64,000 nucleotides of DNA from Streptomyces sp. TG1A-60 (GCF_037201975.1 NZ_CP147520.1:1240001-1304000), one strand, 5' to 3'. Shown: positions 8,666 to 18,197, counted from the stretch's first letter. Notes: generated by a model from the sequence alone, not told the origin. Program-made: numbers and translations.

Positions 8666-9723
8666 AGGCCAGCCGGCGCACCGTACGCCTCGACCTCACC
8701 GAGCCGCTGCGCATCTCCCGCTCCACCATGTCTGCCCGCGACGCCGTGTGGCTGACCGTCGAACACGAAGGCGTCACCGGGCACGGTGAGGCCGTCACCA
8801 GCGTCTATTACCGTCTCGACGCCAAGACCCTTGAAGGGCTCTTCGCTGCCGCCGGAACGGAGCTCGCCCGCTTCCCCGATCCCGAGAGCGCCCTGGAGGC
8901 CCTGCGAGCGGGTGAGTTGACCGGTGACGGCACTCCCCCGGCCGTGACAGCCGCCGTCGAGGCGGCGCTGCTCGACCTCGTCGGCAAGCGCGCGGGCAGT
9001 CCCGTCCACCGGCTCCTCGGTGCCGTGCGACCTCCGGTCGCCGCGACTGCCCGCACCATCGGCATCACGTCCCTAGCGCACGCGTCGGCGCAGGCCCGCT
9101 GTCTCGCGGCGAGCGGCTTCGAGGTGATCAAGGTCAAGGCGGGGGCGCCCGATCCGGAGGACGATGTCGAGCGCGTCCGCGTCATCCGCGACGCCGCGCC
9201 CCGAGCCCGGCTGCTCCTCGATCCCAACGGTGCCTGGACCTCAGCGCAGGCCGAGGCGCTGCTGCCCCGGTTCGCCGACCTCGGTGTCGAGGCCGTCGAA
9301 CAGCCCCTCGCCCCCGGCGACCCGGAGGCGCTGGGGGCGTTGGCCGAACGCTCACCGCTGCCGGTCATCGCCGACGAGGACGCCGTGGACCTGGAGGACG
9401 TGCGCCGGCTGGCCGGGCGCGTCCAGGGCGTCAACGTCAAGCTCGCCAAGTGCGGCGGGGTGCACGCGGCCCTGCGCATCGCCGAGTTGATCGACGGCAC
9501 CGGCACCGAGCTGATGCTGGGCTGCCTGACCGCCAGCAGCCTCGGCCTCGCGCCCGCCGTCCACCTCGCCGACCGGGCCCGCTGGGCCGACCTCGACGGG
9601 CACCTGCTGCTGGCCCACGACCCGTGGACCGGCATCGGCGGCGAGGACGGCTACGTACGGGCAAGTGACCTGCCCGGGCTGGGCGTCGGGCTGCGGGAGG
9701 TGAGCCGTGAAGACGTGGCGTGA
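8662..9723 (+). CDS. enolase-superfamily dipeptide epimerase-like protein (MLE subgroup)
   Basis: A 353-residue member of the muconate-lactonising/dipeptide-epimerase subgroup. It has the full catalytic set: Lys157/Lys159 (VIKVKAG), metal ligands Asp187 (LLLDPNG), Glu213 (VEQPL) and Asp238 (IADED), and Lys263 (VKLAKCGG). Relatives epimerise L-Ala-D/L-Glu and other dipeptides. Next to an ATP-grasp ligase, the simplest reading is epimerisation of the dipeptide-like product. The start GTG 8662 overlaps the previous stop (GTGA), and the last 17 bases overlap the MFS gene, so the whole set is one transcript. Confidence 0.85.
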   Translation: MKASRRTVRLDLTEPLRISRSTMSARDAVWLTVEHEGVTGHGEAVTSVYYRLDAKTLEGLFAAAGTELARFPDPESALEALRAGELTGDGTPPAVTAAVEAALLDLVGKRAGSPVHRLLGAVRPPVAATARTIGITSLAHASAQARCLAASGFEVIKVKAGAPDPEDDVERVRVIRDAAPRARLLLDPNGAWTSAQAEALLPRFADLGVEAVEQPLAPGDPEALGALAERSPLPVIADEDAVDLEDVRRLAGRVQGVNVKLAKCGGVHAALRIAELIDGTGTELMLGCLTASSLGLAPAVHLADRARWADLDGHLLLAHDPWTGIGGEDGYVRASDLPGLGVGLREVSREDVA

Positions 9724-10969
9724 GATGCGCCGCTTCCCGCTCGCGGTCCAGCTCCTGCTGGTCAACCAGCTCGGCGTGAACACCGGCTTCTACCTCCTCA
9801 TCCCCTACCTCGCCACCCACCTCACCGAGAACGTGGGCATGTCGGCCGCCGTCGTCGGTGTCGTTCTCGGCGTGCGCAACCTCAGCCAGCAGGGCCTGTT
9901 CATCATCGGCGGCTCGGCCTCCGACCGGCTCGGCGCGCGCGGTGTGATCATCGCCGGCTGTGCTCTGCGCACGGTGGGGTTCGCGCTGTTCGCGCTCGGC
10001 GACAACCTGGCCATCCTGTTCGCCGCCTCCGTGCTCAGCGGCTTCGCCGGGGCGCTGTTCAACCCCGCCGTACGCGCCTACATCGCCCAGGAGGCCGACG
10101 AGCGCAAGGCCGAGGCGTTCGCCCTGTTCAACGTGTTCGCCACCACCGGGGCACTGATCGGCCCGCTGCTGGGCAGCGCGCTGCTGCTCGTGGACTTCCG
10201 CACGTCGGCCCTGACCGCCGCCGGGATCTTCTCCGTCCTCACCGTCGCGCAGGCTCTGGTCCTGCCCGCGCGGCAGGTCGAACCGAGCAGGGGCACGGTG
10301 CTCGCTGACTGGCGAGAGGTCGTCGGCAACCGCCCCTTCCTCGCCTTCGCGCTCGCCATGGTCGGCATGTTCACCCTGGAGAACCAGCTGTACCTACTGC
10401 TGCCCGACGGAGCACGGCAGGCCACCGGCTGGGACGGCGCGGCCGGCCTCGTCTTCGTCGTCGGCACCCTCGCCAATCTCACCCTGCAGCTGCGCATCAC
10501 CCGCGCCCTGAAGGAACGGAGGGACAGGGCACGCTGGATTTCCACCGGGCTCGGCCTGATGGCGCTGGCGTTCCTGCCGCCCGCCATGGTGGCCGGTGGC
10601 TCCGGTGGGCCGGACGGCACGGTGGACGCGGCGCTGCGCGCCCTGCCCGTGCTGGCGGGAGCCCTGCTGCTCTACCTCGGCGTGATGGTCGCCCAGCCGT
10701 TCGTCATGGAGCTGATCCCCGGCTTCGGCCGCCCCGAGCTGACCGGCACCTACTTCGGGATCTTCTACGTCGTCTCGGGCATCGCCGCCGCCGTCGGCAA
10801 CACCGTCGTCGGCTGGGCCATGGACACCGGGGAGCGGGGCGACGCCGGCTGGCTGCCGTGGGCGTGCTGCGCGCTGTTCGGGCTCGCGTCCGCGCTGGGC
10901 GTGGCCTGGCTGCGTCGGCTGGGATCGCTGCCGACGCCGTCGAAGCCCGCCGTACCCGCGACCGCCTGA
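9707..10969 (+). CDS. MFS transporter, probable metallophore exporter
   Basis: A 420-residue protein with about 12 hydrophobic helices and the loop-2 MFS signature (GGSASDRLGARG, about residues 67-78). It starts at GTG 9707 inside the 3' end of the epimerase gene. In metallophore clusters such as staphylopine (cntE) and in bacilysin-type dipeptide clusters (bacE), an MFS protein exports the product. The position after the biosynthetic enzymes and before the importer genes supports that role here. Substrate and direction are inferred. Confidence 0.8.
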   Translation: MKTWREMRRFPLAVQLLLVNQLGVNTGFYLLIPYLATHLTENVGMSAAVVGVVLGVRNLSQQGLFIIGGSASDRLGARGVIIAGCALRTVGFALFALGDNLAILFAASVLSGFAGALFNPAVRAYIAQEADERKAEAFALFNVFATTGALIGPLLGSALLLVDFRTSALTAAGIFSVLTVAQALVLPARQVEPSRGTVLADWREVVGNRPFLAFALAMVGMFTLENQLYLLLPDGARQATGWDGAAGLVFVVGTLANLTLQLRITRALKERRDRARWISTGLGLMALAFLPPAMVAGGSGGPDGTVDAALRALPVLAGALLLYLGVMVAQPFVMELIPGFGRPELTGTYFGIFYVVSGIAAAVGNTVVGWAMDTGERGDAGWLPWACCALFGLASALGVAWLRRLGSLPTPSKPAVPATA

Positions 10970-10983
10970 GGAAGGACACCGAC

Positions 10984-11793
10984 ATGACCTCGACGACGAC
11001 CGCGAGTACGCACAACCTGCTCACGGACAACCCCGAGCTGTACGAGGCCCGCTTCCCCGACCCCGACCGGCTCGCCGGACGCTGGACCGAGGACTGCCTG
11101 CGGCGGCACGCGGCAGGCCCGCGCGTGCTGGACATGGGCTGCGGCACCGGCCGCGACGCCGCACACCTGCACTCCGCCGGCCGTACGGTGACCGGCGCCG
11201 ACCTCTCCGAGGCGATGCTCGTGCACGCCCGCACCCACCATCCCGGCCCCGAGTACGTGCGCGCCGACCTGCGCGGATTCGACCTCGGTCAGGACGCGTT
11301 CGACGCCGTCGTGTGCCTGGACAGCGCCCTGCTGTACTGCCACACCAACGACCAGCTCGGCGCCTTCCTGTCCTCCTGCCGCCGGGCCCTGGCCCCGGGT
11401 GGACTGCTCGTCGCGGAGATGCGCAACGGCGCCTACTTCCTGGGCCGCACCGACCTGCTCGACACACCCAAGGTCAACGAGTTCAGCTGGCAGGGCACCG
11501 CCTACCGCTCCACCACCATCCTCACCGTTGACCGCACGGCCCAACTCCTGCGCCGTACGCGCGTGTGGGCCGCGGACGACGGGTCGGAGCCCGTCGAGCA
11601 ACGCTCCGCGTGGCGGCTGCTGTTCCCGCAGGAGCTGCGTCACCTCCTGGCCGCGCACGGCTTCGAGGTACTGGAGCTCCACGACGGTCCGGGCCCGCGG
11701 GCCGAGCCGCTCTGGCACGAGGGTCTGCTTCCCGGCCGTATCGCCGACGCCGACCGGCTGCACGTGGTGGCCCGCCTGACCCAGTCCTCCTGA
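10984..11793 (+). CDS. class I SAM-dependent methyltransferase
   Basis: A 269-residue methyltransferase with motif I VLDMGCGTGRDAAHL at about residues 47-61, an acidic residue after beta-2 (TGADLSEAML) and the motif AFDAVVCLDSALLY. GAGGAAGGA precedes ATG 10984, 15 bp after the MFS stop. It could N- or O-methylate the operon product, or alternatively provide self-protection. It is the last enzyme before the importer genes. Confidence 0.82.
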   Translation: MTSTTTASTHNLLTDNPELYEARFPDPDRLAGRWTEDCLRRHAAGPRVLDMGCGTGRDAAHLHSAGRTVTGADLSEAMLVHARTHHPGPEYVRADLRGFDLGQDAFDAVVCLDSALLYCHTNDQLGAFLSSCRRALAPGGLLVAEMRNGAYFLGRTDLLDTPKVNEFSWQGTAYRSTTILTVDRTAQLLRRTRVWAADDGSEPVEQRSAWRLLFPQELRHLLAAHGFEVLELHDGPGPRAEPLWHEGLLPGRIADADRLHVVARLTQSS

Positions 11794-11878
11794 CCGGGCC
11801 CGTCTCCGCGTCCTGACGCCCCAAAACTGCCGCCCCCCGCACCGCAACGGCACATCCACACACCCTGAGGAAACACGC

Positions 11879-13483
11879 ATGCACGACGAATCCACCCGCT
11901 CTCTCCCCTCCCTCGACCGCTTCCCGGGCCTTCACCGGCGCGGCTTCCTCGCCGCCACGGGCGCCGCCTCGCTCGGCGCACTCACCCTCGCCGGATGCGG
12001 CGGCGGCTCCGGCTCCGGAGACGGCGAGAGCAAGGGCGACGGCGCACCGAGGCGGGGCGGGCGGCTGCGCGCCGCGTTCGCGGGCGGCGGCGCCAGCGAG
12101 ACCCTCGACCCGCACCTGGCCAGCCTCTTCGCCGACGTCGCCCGCGCCAAGGCGCTCTTCGACAAGCTCGCCGACTACGGCGCCGACCTGTCCGCCCAAC
12201 CCCGCCTCGCCGACAAGTGGGAGTCCAACAAGACCCTGGACCGCTGGCAGGTCACCCTGCGCGATGCCACCTTCCACGACGGCAAGCCGGTCACCGCGAA
12301 GGACGTCCTCTACAGCTACCGCCGCGTCGCCGACCCGAAGCAGGCGTTCAGAGCCAAGGCGTCCCTGGAGCCGATCGACCTCAAGGCCAGCCGCGCCACC
12401 GGCGAGCGGTCGATCGAGTTCGTCCTCAAGCGCCCGACGGCCGAATTCCCCAACATCCTGGCCGCGTTCGGCGCATACATCGTGCCCGAGAACGCCACCG
12501 AGTTCGACAAGGAGCCGATCGGTTCGGGACCGTTCCGGTTCGTGTCGTTCGCCCCGGGCCGCTCAGCGGTCTTCCGCCGCAACGACGACTACTGGGAGGG
12601 CGCCCCTCACCTCGACGAGATCGAGTTCGTCGTCGCCAACGAGGAGTCCGCCCGCGTCAACGCCCTCATCGGCGGCCAGGTCGAGTACGCCCACGAACTC
12701 AACCCCACCACCGCCCGCGCCCACGAGGACAAGGGACAGATCGAGATCGTGCGCCTGCGCAACAGCGCCATGCAGGGCTTCTGCATGAAGACCGACCGGG
12801 CTCCCTTCGACGACAAGCGGGTGCGCCAGGCGTTCTTCCTCATCGCCGACCGCAAGGAACTCGTCGACGGCGCCCTGTCCGGCGCCGGGGAGATCGGCAA
12901 CGACCTGTTCGGCAAGGGCTACGAGTACTACGCCGACGGCCTGCCCCAGCGCGAGCAGGACCTCGACAAGGCCCGCGCCCTGCTCAAGCAGGCCGGCGCC
13001 GAGAGCCTCAAGGTCACCCTCGACACCTCGGCCGTCGCCGCCGGATTCACCGAAGCCGCCAGCATCTTCCGCGACCAGGCGAAGAAGGCAGGCGTCACGA
13101 TCGACGTCAAGATGGGCAGCAAGGACTCCTACTGGAGCGACATCCTCGATGGCGGCACCCTGTGCTGCTACCGCTCCGGCGCCATGCCCATCGAGGCCCA
13201 CCTCTCCCAGCGCCTGCTCACCGACTCCACCACCAACGCCACCAAGTGGCAGCACAAGGACTTCGACGCCCTCTACCAGCAGGCCCAGTCCACCCCCGAC
13301 AAGACCGAACGCGCCGCCGTCTACGAACGCATGCAGCGCCGCCTGTACTCCGAGGGCGGCTTCCTGATCTGGGGCTTCGCGGACTGGATCATCGGAACGG
13401 CCCGCACGGTGAAGGGGGTTGAGACCAAGGCACCCGCCAACACCATCGGCTGGGCCCGCTTCGACAAGGTGTGGCTCGCGTGA
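11879..13483 (+). CDS. ABC transporter substrate-binding lipoprotein (peptide/nickel, NikA/CntA type)
   Basis: A 534-residue family-5 solute-binding protein. The N-terminus combines a twin-arginine motif (HRRGFLAATG, residues 19-28) with a lipobox LAGC (Cys40), so it is probably a lipid-anchored Tat substrate. The body has the typical TLDPHLA, FHDGKPVTAKDVLYSYRR and GSGPFRFVSF segments. NikA/CntA members bind metal-chelate complexes as well as peptides. With the coupled permeases and fused ATPase it forms a complete importer, and its co-transcription with the ligase and epimerase genes points to uptake of the operon's own product in metal-loaded form. An 85-bp gap upstream may hold an internal promoter. 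Confidence 0.88.
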   Translation: MHDESTRSLPSLDRFPGLHRRGFLAATGAASLGALTLAGCGGGSGSGDGESKGDGAPRRGGRLRAAFAGGGASETLDPHLASLFADVARAKALFDKLADYGADLSAQPRLADKWESNKTLDRWQVTLRDATFHDGKPVTAKDVLYSYRRVADPKQAFRAKASLEPIDLKASRATGERSIEFVLKRPTAEFPNILAAFGAYIVPENATEFDKEPIGSGPFRFVSFAPGRSAVFRRNDDYWEGAPHLDEIEFVVANEESARVNALIGGQVEYAHELNPTTARAHEDKGQIEIVRLRNSAMQGFCMKTDRAPFDDKRVRQAFFLIADRKELVDGALSGAGEIGNDLFGKGYEYYADGLPQREQDLDKARALLKQAGAESLKVTLDTSAVAAGFTEAASIFRDQAKKAGVTIDVKMGSKDSYWSDILDGGTLCCYRSGAMPIEAHLSQRLLTDSTTNATKWQHKDFDALYQQAQSTPDKTERAAVYERMQRRLYSEGGFLIWGFADWIIGTARTVKGVETKAPANTIGWARFDKVWLA

Positions 13484-14433
13484 GCGGACTTCGCTCCTTC
13501 GTCGCCCGGCGGCTGCTCCTCGGCGTCGCGCAGACCGTGGCCGTGGTGCTGCTGGTCTTCGCGCTCACCGAGGCGCTGCCGGGCGACGCCGCCGTCGCCC
13601 TAGCGGGCGACCAGCCCGACCCTGCCCGCATCGAGGCCATCCGCGAGGCCATGCAGCTGGACCGGCCCGCGGTGGAGCGGCTGACCGACTGGGCGGCGGG
13701 CCTGCTGCACGGCGACTTCGGCACCTCCCTGGCCTCCGGCCGCCCGGTCAGTCAGTACATCGCCGACGGCTTCGGCCCCACCCTGCTGCTGGCCACGCTC
13801 ACCGTTGCCCTGCTCATCCCCGTCGGCTTCGGCCTCGGCGTGCTGGCCGCCCGCCACGAGGGGCGCCTGGCGGACCGGCTCATCAGCTCTGCGACGCTCG
13901 CCGTGTACGCAGTGCCCGAGTTCGCCCTCGGCGTGCTGCTGGTGACCGTCCTCGCGATCCAGCTGGGCTGGCTGCCGCCGACCGCCGTCGGCTACGGCAC
14001 CGACCTGCTCGCCCACCCGGCCGCACTCGTGCTGCCCGTCCTCGTCCTGCTTGCCCGGCCCGTGTGCTCCCTGGTGCGGCTGGTGCGCGCCGGCATGATC
14101 GACGCGCTCGCCTCCCCGTACGTGGCGCAGGCTCGCCGCTACGGCATCGCCGGCGCCCGCATCCGCTACACCCACGCCCTGCCCAACGCCCTCGCCCCCG
14201 CCGCCCAGCAACTCGCCCGCACCATCGACTGGCTGCTGTGCGGCGTCATCGTCGTGGAGGCGCTGTACGTGATCCCCGGACTCGGCACCGTCCTGCTCAA
14301 CGCCGTCGCCGAACGCGACGTGCCCGTCGTCCAGGGTCTCGCCGTGGTGTTCGGCGTCCTCACCGTGGTGCTCAACCTCGGCGCCGACCTGGTCGGCCAC
14401 CGGCTCGCGCCCCGGGCGGGGGTGGCCGCGTGA
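13480..14433 (+). CDS. ABC transporter permease, DppB/NikB type
   Basis: A 317-residue inner-membrane permease. It has an N-terminal helix (LLLGVAQTVAVVLLVFALTE), the DppB-type periplasmic loop with PGDAA, and the EAA-like cytoplasmic loop AQARRYGIAGARIRYTHALPN. GTG 13480 overlaps the stop of the binding-protein gene (GTGA). An alternative GTG at 13471 is less likely. It pairs with the next permease to form the translocation channel. Confidence 0.87.
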   Translation: MSGLRSFVARRLLLGVAQTVAVVLLVFALTEALPGDAAVALAGDQPDPARIEAIREAMQLDRPAVERLTDWAAGLLHGDFGTSLASGRPVSQYIADGFGPTLLLATLTVALLIPVGFGLGVLAARHEGRLADRLISSATLAVYAVPEFALGVLLVTVLAIQLGWLPPTAVGYGTDLLAHPAALVLPVLVLLARPVCSLVRLVRAGMIDALASPYVAQARRYGIAGARIRYTHALPNALAPAAQQLARTIDWLLCGVIVVEALYVIPGLGTVLLNAVAERDVPVVQGLAVVFGVLTVVLNLGADLVGHRLAPRAGVAA

Positions 14434-15305
14434 GGAACCTGCGTACGGGCCGCTTCACCTACGGCATCGCGGTCATCGCGGTACCCCTCGTCCTGGCGCT
14501 CCTCGGCCCGCTGTTCGCGGGCGAACCGGGCCCCCGGGCCGCGTCCTTCACCCTCGGCGACGGGCACTGGCTCGGCACCGACTTCGTCGGCCGCGACGTC
14601 TGGCAGCAGGTGCTGCACGGCGGCCGGCCGGTCGTGCTGACCGCCCTCGCCGCGACTGCCCTGGCCTACCTCGTGGCCCTGCCCATCGGCCTGCTCAGCG
14701 CGCTCACCCACCGCCGCTGGCTGGAGGAGCTGCTGATGCGGCCCCTGGACGTGCTGCTCGCTGTCCCCTCGCTGCTGCTGATCCTGCTGGCGGCGACGGT
14801 GTTCTCCCCCGGCGCCGTCGGCCTCGCCCTGCTGGTCGCGGTGGTCAACGTGCCCGACGCGGCCCGCCTGGTACGCGCCGCTGCCACTGAGGCCGCCGCC
14901 CGCCCCGCGGTGGAGGCGCTGCGCATGCAGGGCGAGACGTGGTGGCGCATGGCCGTCGGCTACGTCGGCCGCTCCATGCTGCGTACCCTGGCCGCCGACG
15001 CTGGCACCCGGCTGACCGGCGTGCTCTATCTGGTCGCCACGGCCGCCTTCCTCGGCGTCGGCGTGGCCCCGGACGCCGCCGACTGGGCGGTCATGGTCGA
15101 CCGCAACCGCACCGGTCTGTTCGTCCAGCCCTGGGCCGTCGTCGTCCCCGCCCTGCTGATCGTCGGCCTGACGATGGGCACCAACCTCCTCTTCGACGCC
15201 GCGCTGGACAAGGGCGGGAGACAGGGCGCCCCCACGCGCACAGCCACATCCGGAGGCACGGGCGGAAGCCTCCGGAGCCGGACAGAGAAGGAAGCACGTC
15301 CGTGA
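14430..15305 (+). CDS. ABC transporter permease, DppC/NikC type
   Basis: A 291-residue permease with the DppC hallmark GTDFVGRDVWQQVLHG at about residues 49-64 and five or six hydrophobic helices. The EAA loop region is AAARPAVEALRMQGETWW. GTG 14430 overlaps the previous TGA. The C-terminal tail (GGRQGAPTRTATSGG) is polar and probably cytoplasmic. It is the second half of the importer channel. Confidence 0.87.
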   Translation: MRNLRTGRFTYGIAVIAVPLVLALLGPLFAGEPGPRAASFTLGDGHWLGTDFVGRDVWQQVLHGGRPVVLTALAATALAYLVALPIGLLSALTHRRWLEELLMRPLDVLLAVPSLLLILLAATVFSPGAVGLALLVAVVNVPDAARLVRAAATEAAARPAVEALRMQGETWWRMAVGYVGRSMLRTLAADAGTRLTGVLYLVATAAFLGVGVAPDAADWAVMVDRNRTGLFVQPWAVVVPALLIVGLTMGTNLLFDAALDKGGRQGAPTRTATSGGTGGSLRSRTEKEARP

Positions 15306-16873
15306 ACCACGAGAACGACACCACCGCGGATCCCGTGGCCGAGATCCGCGACCTGCGCGTCGAGATCGACGGCAGGGCGATCGTCGACGGAGTCAGCCTC
15401 AAGGCCCTGCCCGGCAAGGTCACGGCCCTGGTCGGCGCCTCCGGCAGCGGCAAGACCACCACCGGCCTCGCCCTGCTCGGCGAGTACCCGCCCGGCGCCC
15501 ACGTCACCGGTGACGTACGCCTGACGGCAGACGGCCTGGCCGGCTACATCCCCCAGCACCCCGCAGCCGTCCTCAACCCCGCCCGCCGCATCGCCGCCCT
15601 GCTCACCGACATCGCCCGCGCCCAGGTCAGCCACCTACCGCTGGGGCAGCGCCGGTCGGCGGCCCGCGAACGCGTCCTGCACGCCCTCGTTGAAGCCCAA
15701 CTCCCGGACGCCGAGGCCCTGCTGCGGCGCTACCCGCACCAGCTCTCCGGCGGTCAGCAGCAGCGGGTCGTCCTCGCCCAGGCCCTGCTGCTCGGCGCCC
15801 GCGTCATCGTCGCCGACGAGCCCACCACCGGCCAGGACGCCCTGACCAAGAACCGCATCGTCGACCAGCTGGCGGCCGTCGCGGCACGCGGCATCGCCGT
15901 CGTCCTGCTCAGCCACGACCTGGACGTCGTACGCGCACTCGCCGACGACGTGATCGTCATGCGGGCGGGCCGGGTCGTCGAGTCGGGCCCGGCACCACGC
16001 GTCTGGCTTGCGCCCCAGCATGAATGGACCCGCGAACTACTCAGCGAACAGCCGCAGTTCCCGGAACCGGACAGTTCGACCGGCACCGAGCAACCCGCCC
16101 TGCGGATACGCGACCTCACCGCCCGCCACCACGACGGCGCACACGGCACGACCGTGGTGCTACGCACCCCCCGACTGGACCTGCACCCGGGCGAATGCCT
16201 GGCCGTCGTCGGCCGCTCCGGCAGCGGCAAGACCACCCTCGCCCGCTGCCTCGCCGGCCTCCACCGCGACCACGACGGAGAGCTCCTCCTCGACGGCACG
16301 CCACTGCCCCACAGCCTGCGCAACCGCAGCCGCACGCACCTCGCAGCCGTGCAGTACGTCTTCCAGGACGCACGCGCCGCCTTCGACGAACACCGCCCCG
16401 TACTCCACCAGGTCGCCCGCACCGCGATCCGCCTGCGCGGCACCGACGCGGACACCGCGACACGGGAAGCCCTGACCACCCTCACCCGCCTCGGCCTCCC
16501 CGGGGACCTGGTCCACCGGCGCCCCGGTCAGCTCTCCGGCGGCGAACTCCAGCGTGCCGCCCTCGCCCGCGCCCTGCTCGCCCACCCCCGCGTCCTCATC
16601 TGCGACGAGATCACCTCCGGCCTCGACACGATCACCCGCCGGGGCATCCTCGGCATCCTCACGACACTGGTCCGCGACCGCGACGACCTGTCCCTGGTAC
16701 TGATCACCCACGACCTGGACACTGCGGCCCTCGCCCACCGCATCGCCGTCCTGGACGCCGGCGAACTCGTCGAACAGGGCCCTGCCCAGCGCATCCTGAC
16801 CACCCCGAAGCACCCGTTCACCATCTCGCTCATGGAAACCACGGCACGCCTGGCAGCCGGAACGGGCACCTGA
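15302..16873 (+). CDS. fused two-domain ABC ATPase (DppD-DppF/NikD-NikE fusion)
   Basis: A 523-residue protein with two complete nucleotide-binding domains. The first has Walker A GASGSGKTT (residues 45-53), signature LSGGQQQRV and Walker B VIVADEPTTGQD. The second has Walker A GRSGSGKTT, signature LSGGELQRA and Walker B VLICDEITSGLD. Two ATPases in one chain replace the separate NikD/NikE subunits. GTG 15302 overlaps the stop of the second permease gene, completing an unbroken chain of overlaps from the binding protein on. It powers import by the adjacent permeases and is the last gene of the operon. Confidence 0.9.
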   Translation: MNHENDTTADPVAEIRDLRVEIDGRAIVDGVSLKALPGKVTALVGASGSGKTTTGLALLGEYPPGAHVTGDVRLTADGLAGYIPQHPAAVLNPARRIAALLTDIARAQVSHLPLGQRRSAARERVLHALVEAQLPDAEALLRRYPHQLSGGQQQRVVLAQALLLGARVIVADEPTTGQDALTKNRIVDQLAAVAARGIAVVLLSHDLDVVRALADDVIVMRAGRVVESGPAPRVWLAPQHEWTRELLSEQPQFPEPDSSTGTEQPALRIRDLTARHHDGAHGTTVVLRTPRLDLHPGECLAVVGRSGSGKTTLARCLAGLHRDHDGELLLDGTPLPHSLRNRSRTHLAAVQYVFQDARAAFDEHRPVLHQVARTAIRLRGTDADTATREALTTLTRLGLPGDLVHRRPGQLSGGELQRAALARALLAHPRVLICDEITSGLDTITRRGILGILTTLVRDRDDLSLVLITHDLDTAALAHRIAVLDAGELVEQGPAQRILTTPKHPFTISLMETTARLAAGTGT

Positions 16874-16973
16874 CCGGCACACGTGCGCCCCGCCTCCATC
16901 AGGTGGCGTCGCTGCGGCTGTCCGTGGCCACCCTGCCTCTTCGAGCGTGACCAGGGTGCGTTGCACCGGCCGA

Positions 16974-17243
16974 GCGGAAGGTCTGCCGGCAGCCGCGCGT
17001 GGGACATACCAAGCGTCGCACCCGCACCACCACCCGCCGTCCGTCGACCGGCACGTCGGCCACCGTCCGCAGGTGAGATCCGTGCACCCGCCCCGACGAC
17101 GCGCCGCACACCGGACGGACCGCGGTGCCCTGCGGAGTCCGTGCCCGCACCACGATCCGCTCGCCTTCGCCGGCCACATCCTCTATAACCAGCGGGGAAA
17201 GACCCGAAAACACCGTCTGCACAAGCTCGTTGACATCCTTCAC
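16974..17243 (-). pseudogene. ISL3-family transposase, N-terminal fragment
   Basis: The frame from ATG 17243 reads MKDVNELVQTVFSGLSPLVI, then a decayed zinc ribbon (RPVCGA where CPVCGA is expected, and CPTRGC) and VHGSHLRTVADVPVDGRRVV, as in ISL3 transposases. Similarity ends after CRQTFR at about 16974, so only about 90 of 400-550 residues remain. The matching 3' end of an ISL3 element lies at 23643-24157 on the other strand. The 16874-16973 and 17293-17444 stretches contain nothing else I can identify. Confidence 0.78.
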
Positions 17244-17263
17244 GCGAGTGTCAACGAGCCTAA

Positions 17264-17292
17264 CGACTCTCCGTCACCACCGAATGTGAGAC
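17264..17292 (-). repeat. ISL3-type terminal sequence (5' end)
   Basis: The sequence cgtcaccaccgaatgtgaga followed by cagggcc, just upstream of the transposase fragment, resembles the inverted-repeat ends of Streptomyces ISL3 elements. It is similar to 24131-24157 (cgtcaccaccgactacgggc followed by cagagcc) at the 3' end of the other ISL3 fragment. Confidence 0.5.
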
Positions 17293-17444
17293 AGGGCCAA
17301 TCGTTCGGTGTAACTCCCGATCAGTGCCGGTCGAGCGTGCGTATGTCTGCACCGCCGACGCGATGCACTCCCGACCCGTGGCACCCGCGGAACGCTCCTC
17401 CGCCGAACTCCTCCTGAGCGGACGTAGGCACGCCCTCGCCCGGG

Positions 17445-18197
17445 CTACCGCTTCTCGTACGGATTCTCCGGCTGCCGCACACGCTTCGAGGAGGTGCCGT
17501 CGAGGACCGGCGGCCAAGCCTCCTCCGATCCGAGCTTGCCCTTGGGGCGCCAGGTGCCGGTGACCGTCACCCAGGCGTCGGTGGGAGGTGCGTCCAGGCC
17601 ACGGATCTCGATCTTGCCGGGACGCGCGTCGGCCGCGCAGCAGGACATGAGCAGGCGGGTCAGGTGCCAGGCGTCGCCGTCTTTGGTGACGAACCCGGTC
17701 ATCCGAATCGTGCGGCCCGTCAACGTCCTGCCGCTGTCGTACATCGCGCGGGAGGTGAACTCGGCGAGCGTCAGATCGACCGGATCACCCTTGGGCAGTG
17801 CGGGGAACGTGCCGATGCCCTGGGCCGCGTATTCGGATGCCGCCCGGTCGGCGCTGTAAGAGCCGAGCGCGGGCGGCGGGAGGAGGAGCAGGACGAGAGC
17901 GGGGACGGTGAGCAACCAGGCGACGCTGAGGCCCTGGCTGTGGTCGTGGTCCTCGCCGTGGTGATCCTGCTCGTGCATGTGGTCCGCATCCTCCGCATCC
18001 GCGGCGGCGTCTCCGGCCGATCGGGCGGCCACGACCGCCGCCACCAGCCCGAGCACCAGCAGCAGCGCGCCCGAGGCGATCAGATAAGGCCGCAGCCCAG
18101 GCTGGACGTACCGCAGATACAGCTCACTGAAGAGCGAGATCCGCAGCACTGCCGCGCCGCAGAGGATCAGCACCAGCGCCTGACCGTAGCGCCTCAC
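17445..18197 (-). CDS. TIGR03943-family putative permease subunit with His-rich loop
   Basis: A 250-residue protein with N-terminal transmembrane helices (QALVLILCGAAVL; YLIASGALLLVLGLVAAVVAA), a His/Asp-rich loop (DADHMHEQDHHGEDHDHSQG, about residues 69-88), another helix and a C-terminal soluble domain with MTGFVTKDGDAWHLTRLLMS followed by CCAADARPGK. This matches the TIGR03943 family, which is encoded beside YraQ/DUF318 permeases. The His-rich loop suggests divalent metal, probably zinc, binding. GTG 18197 overlaps the TGA of the permease gene, so the two act as a pair. Transport direction and substrate are not established. Confidence 0.8.
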   Translation of the reverse strand: MRRYGQALVLILCGAAVLRISLFSELYLRYVQPGLRPYLIASGALLLVLGLVAAVVAARSAGDAAADAEDADHMHEQDHHGEDHDHSQGLSVAWLLTVPALVLLLLPPPALGSYSADRAASEYAAQGIGTFPALPKGDPVDLTLAEFTSRAMYDSGRTLTGRTIRMTGFVTKDGDAWHLTRLLMSCCAADARPGKIEIRGLDAPPTDAWVTVTGTWRPKGKLGSEEAWPPVLDGTSSKRVRQPENPYEKR

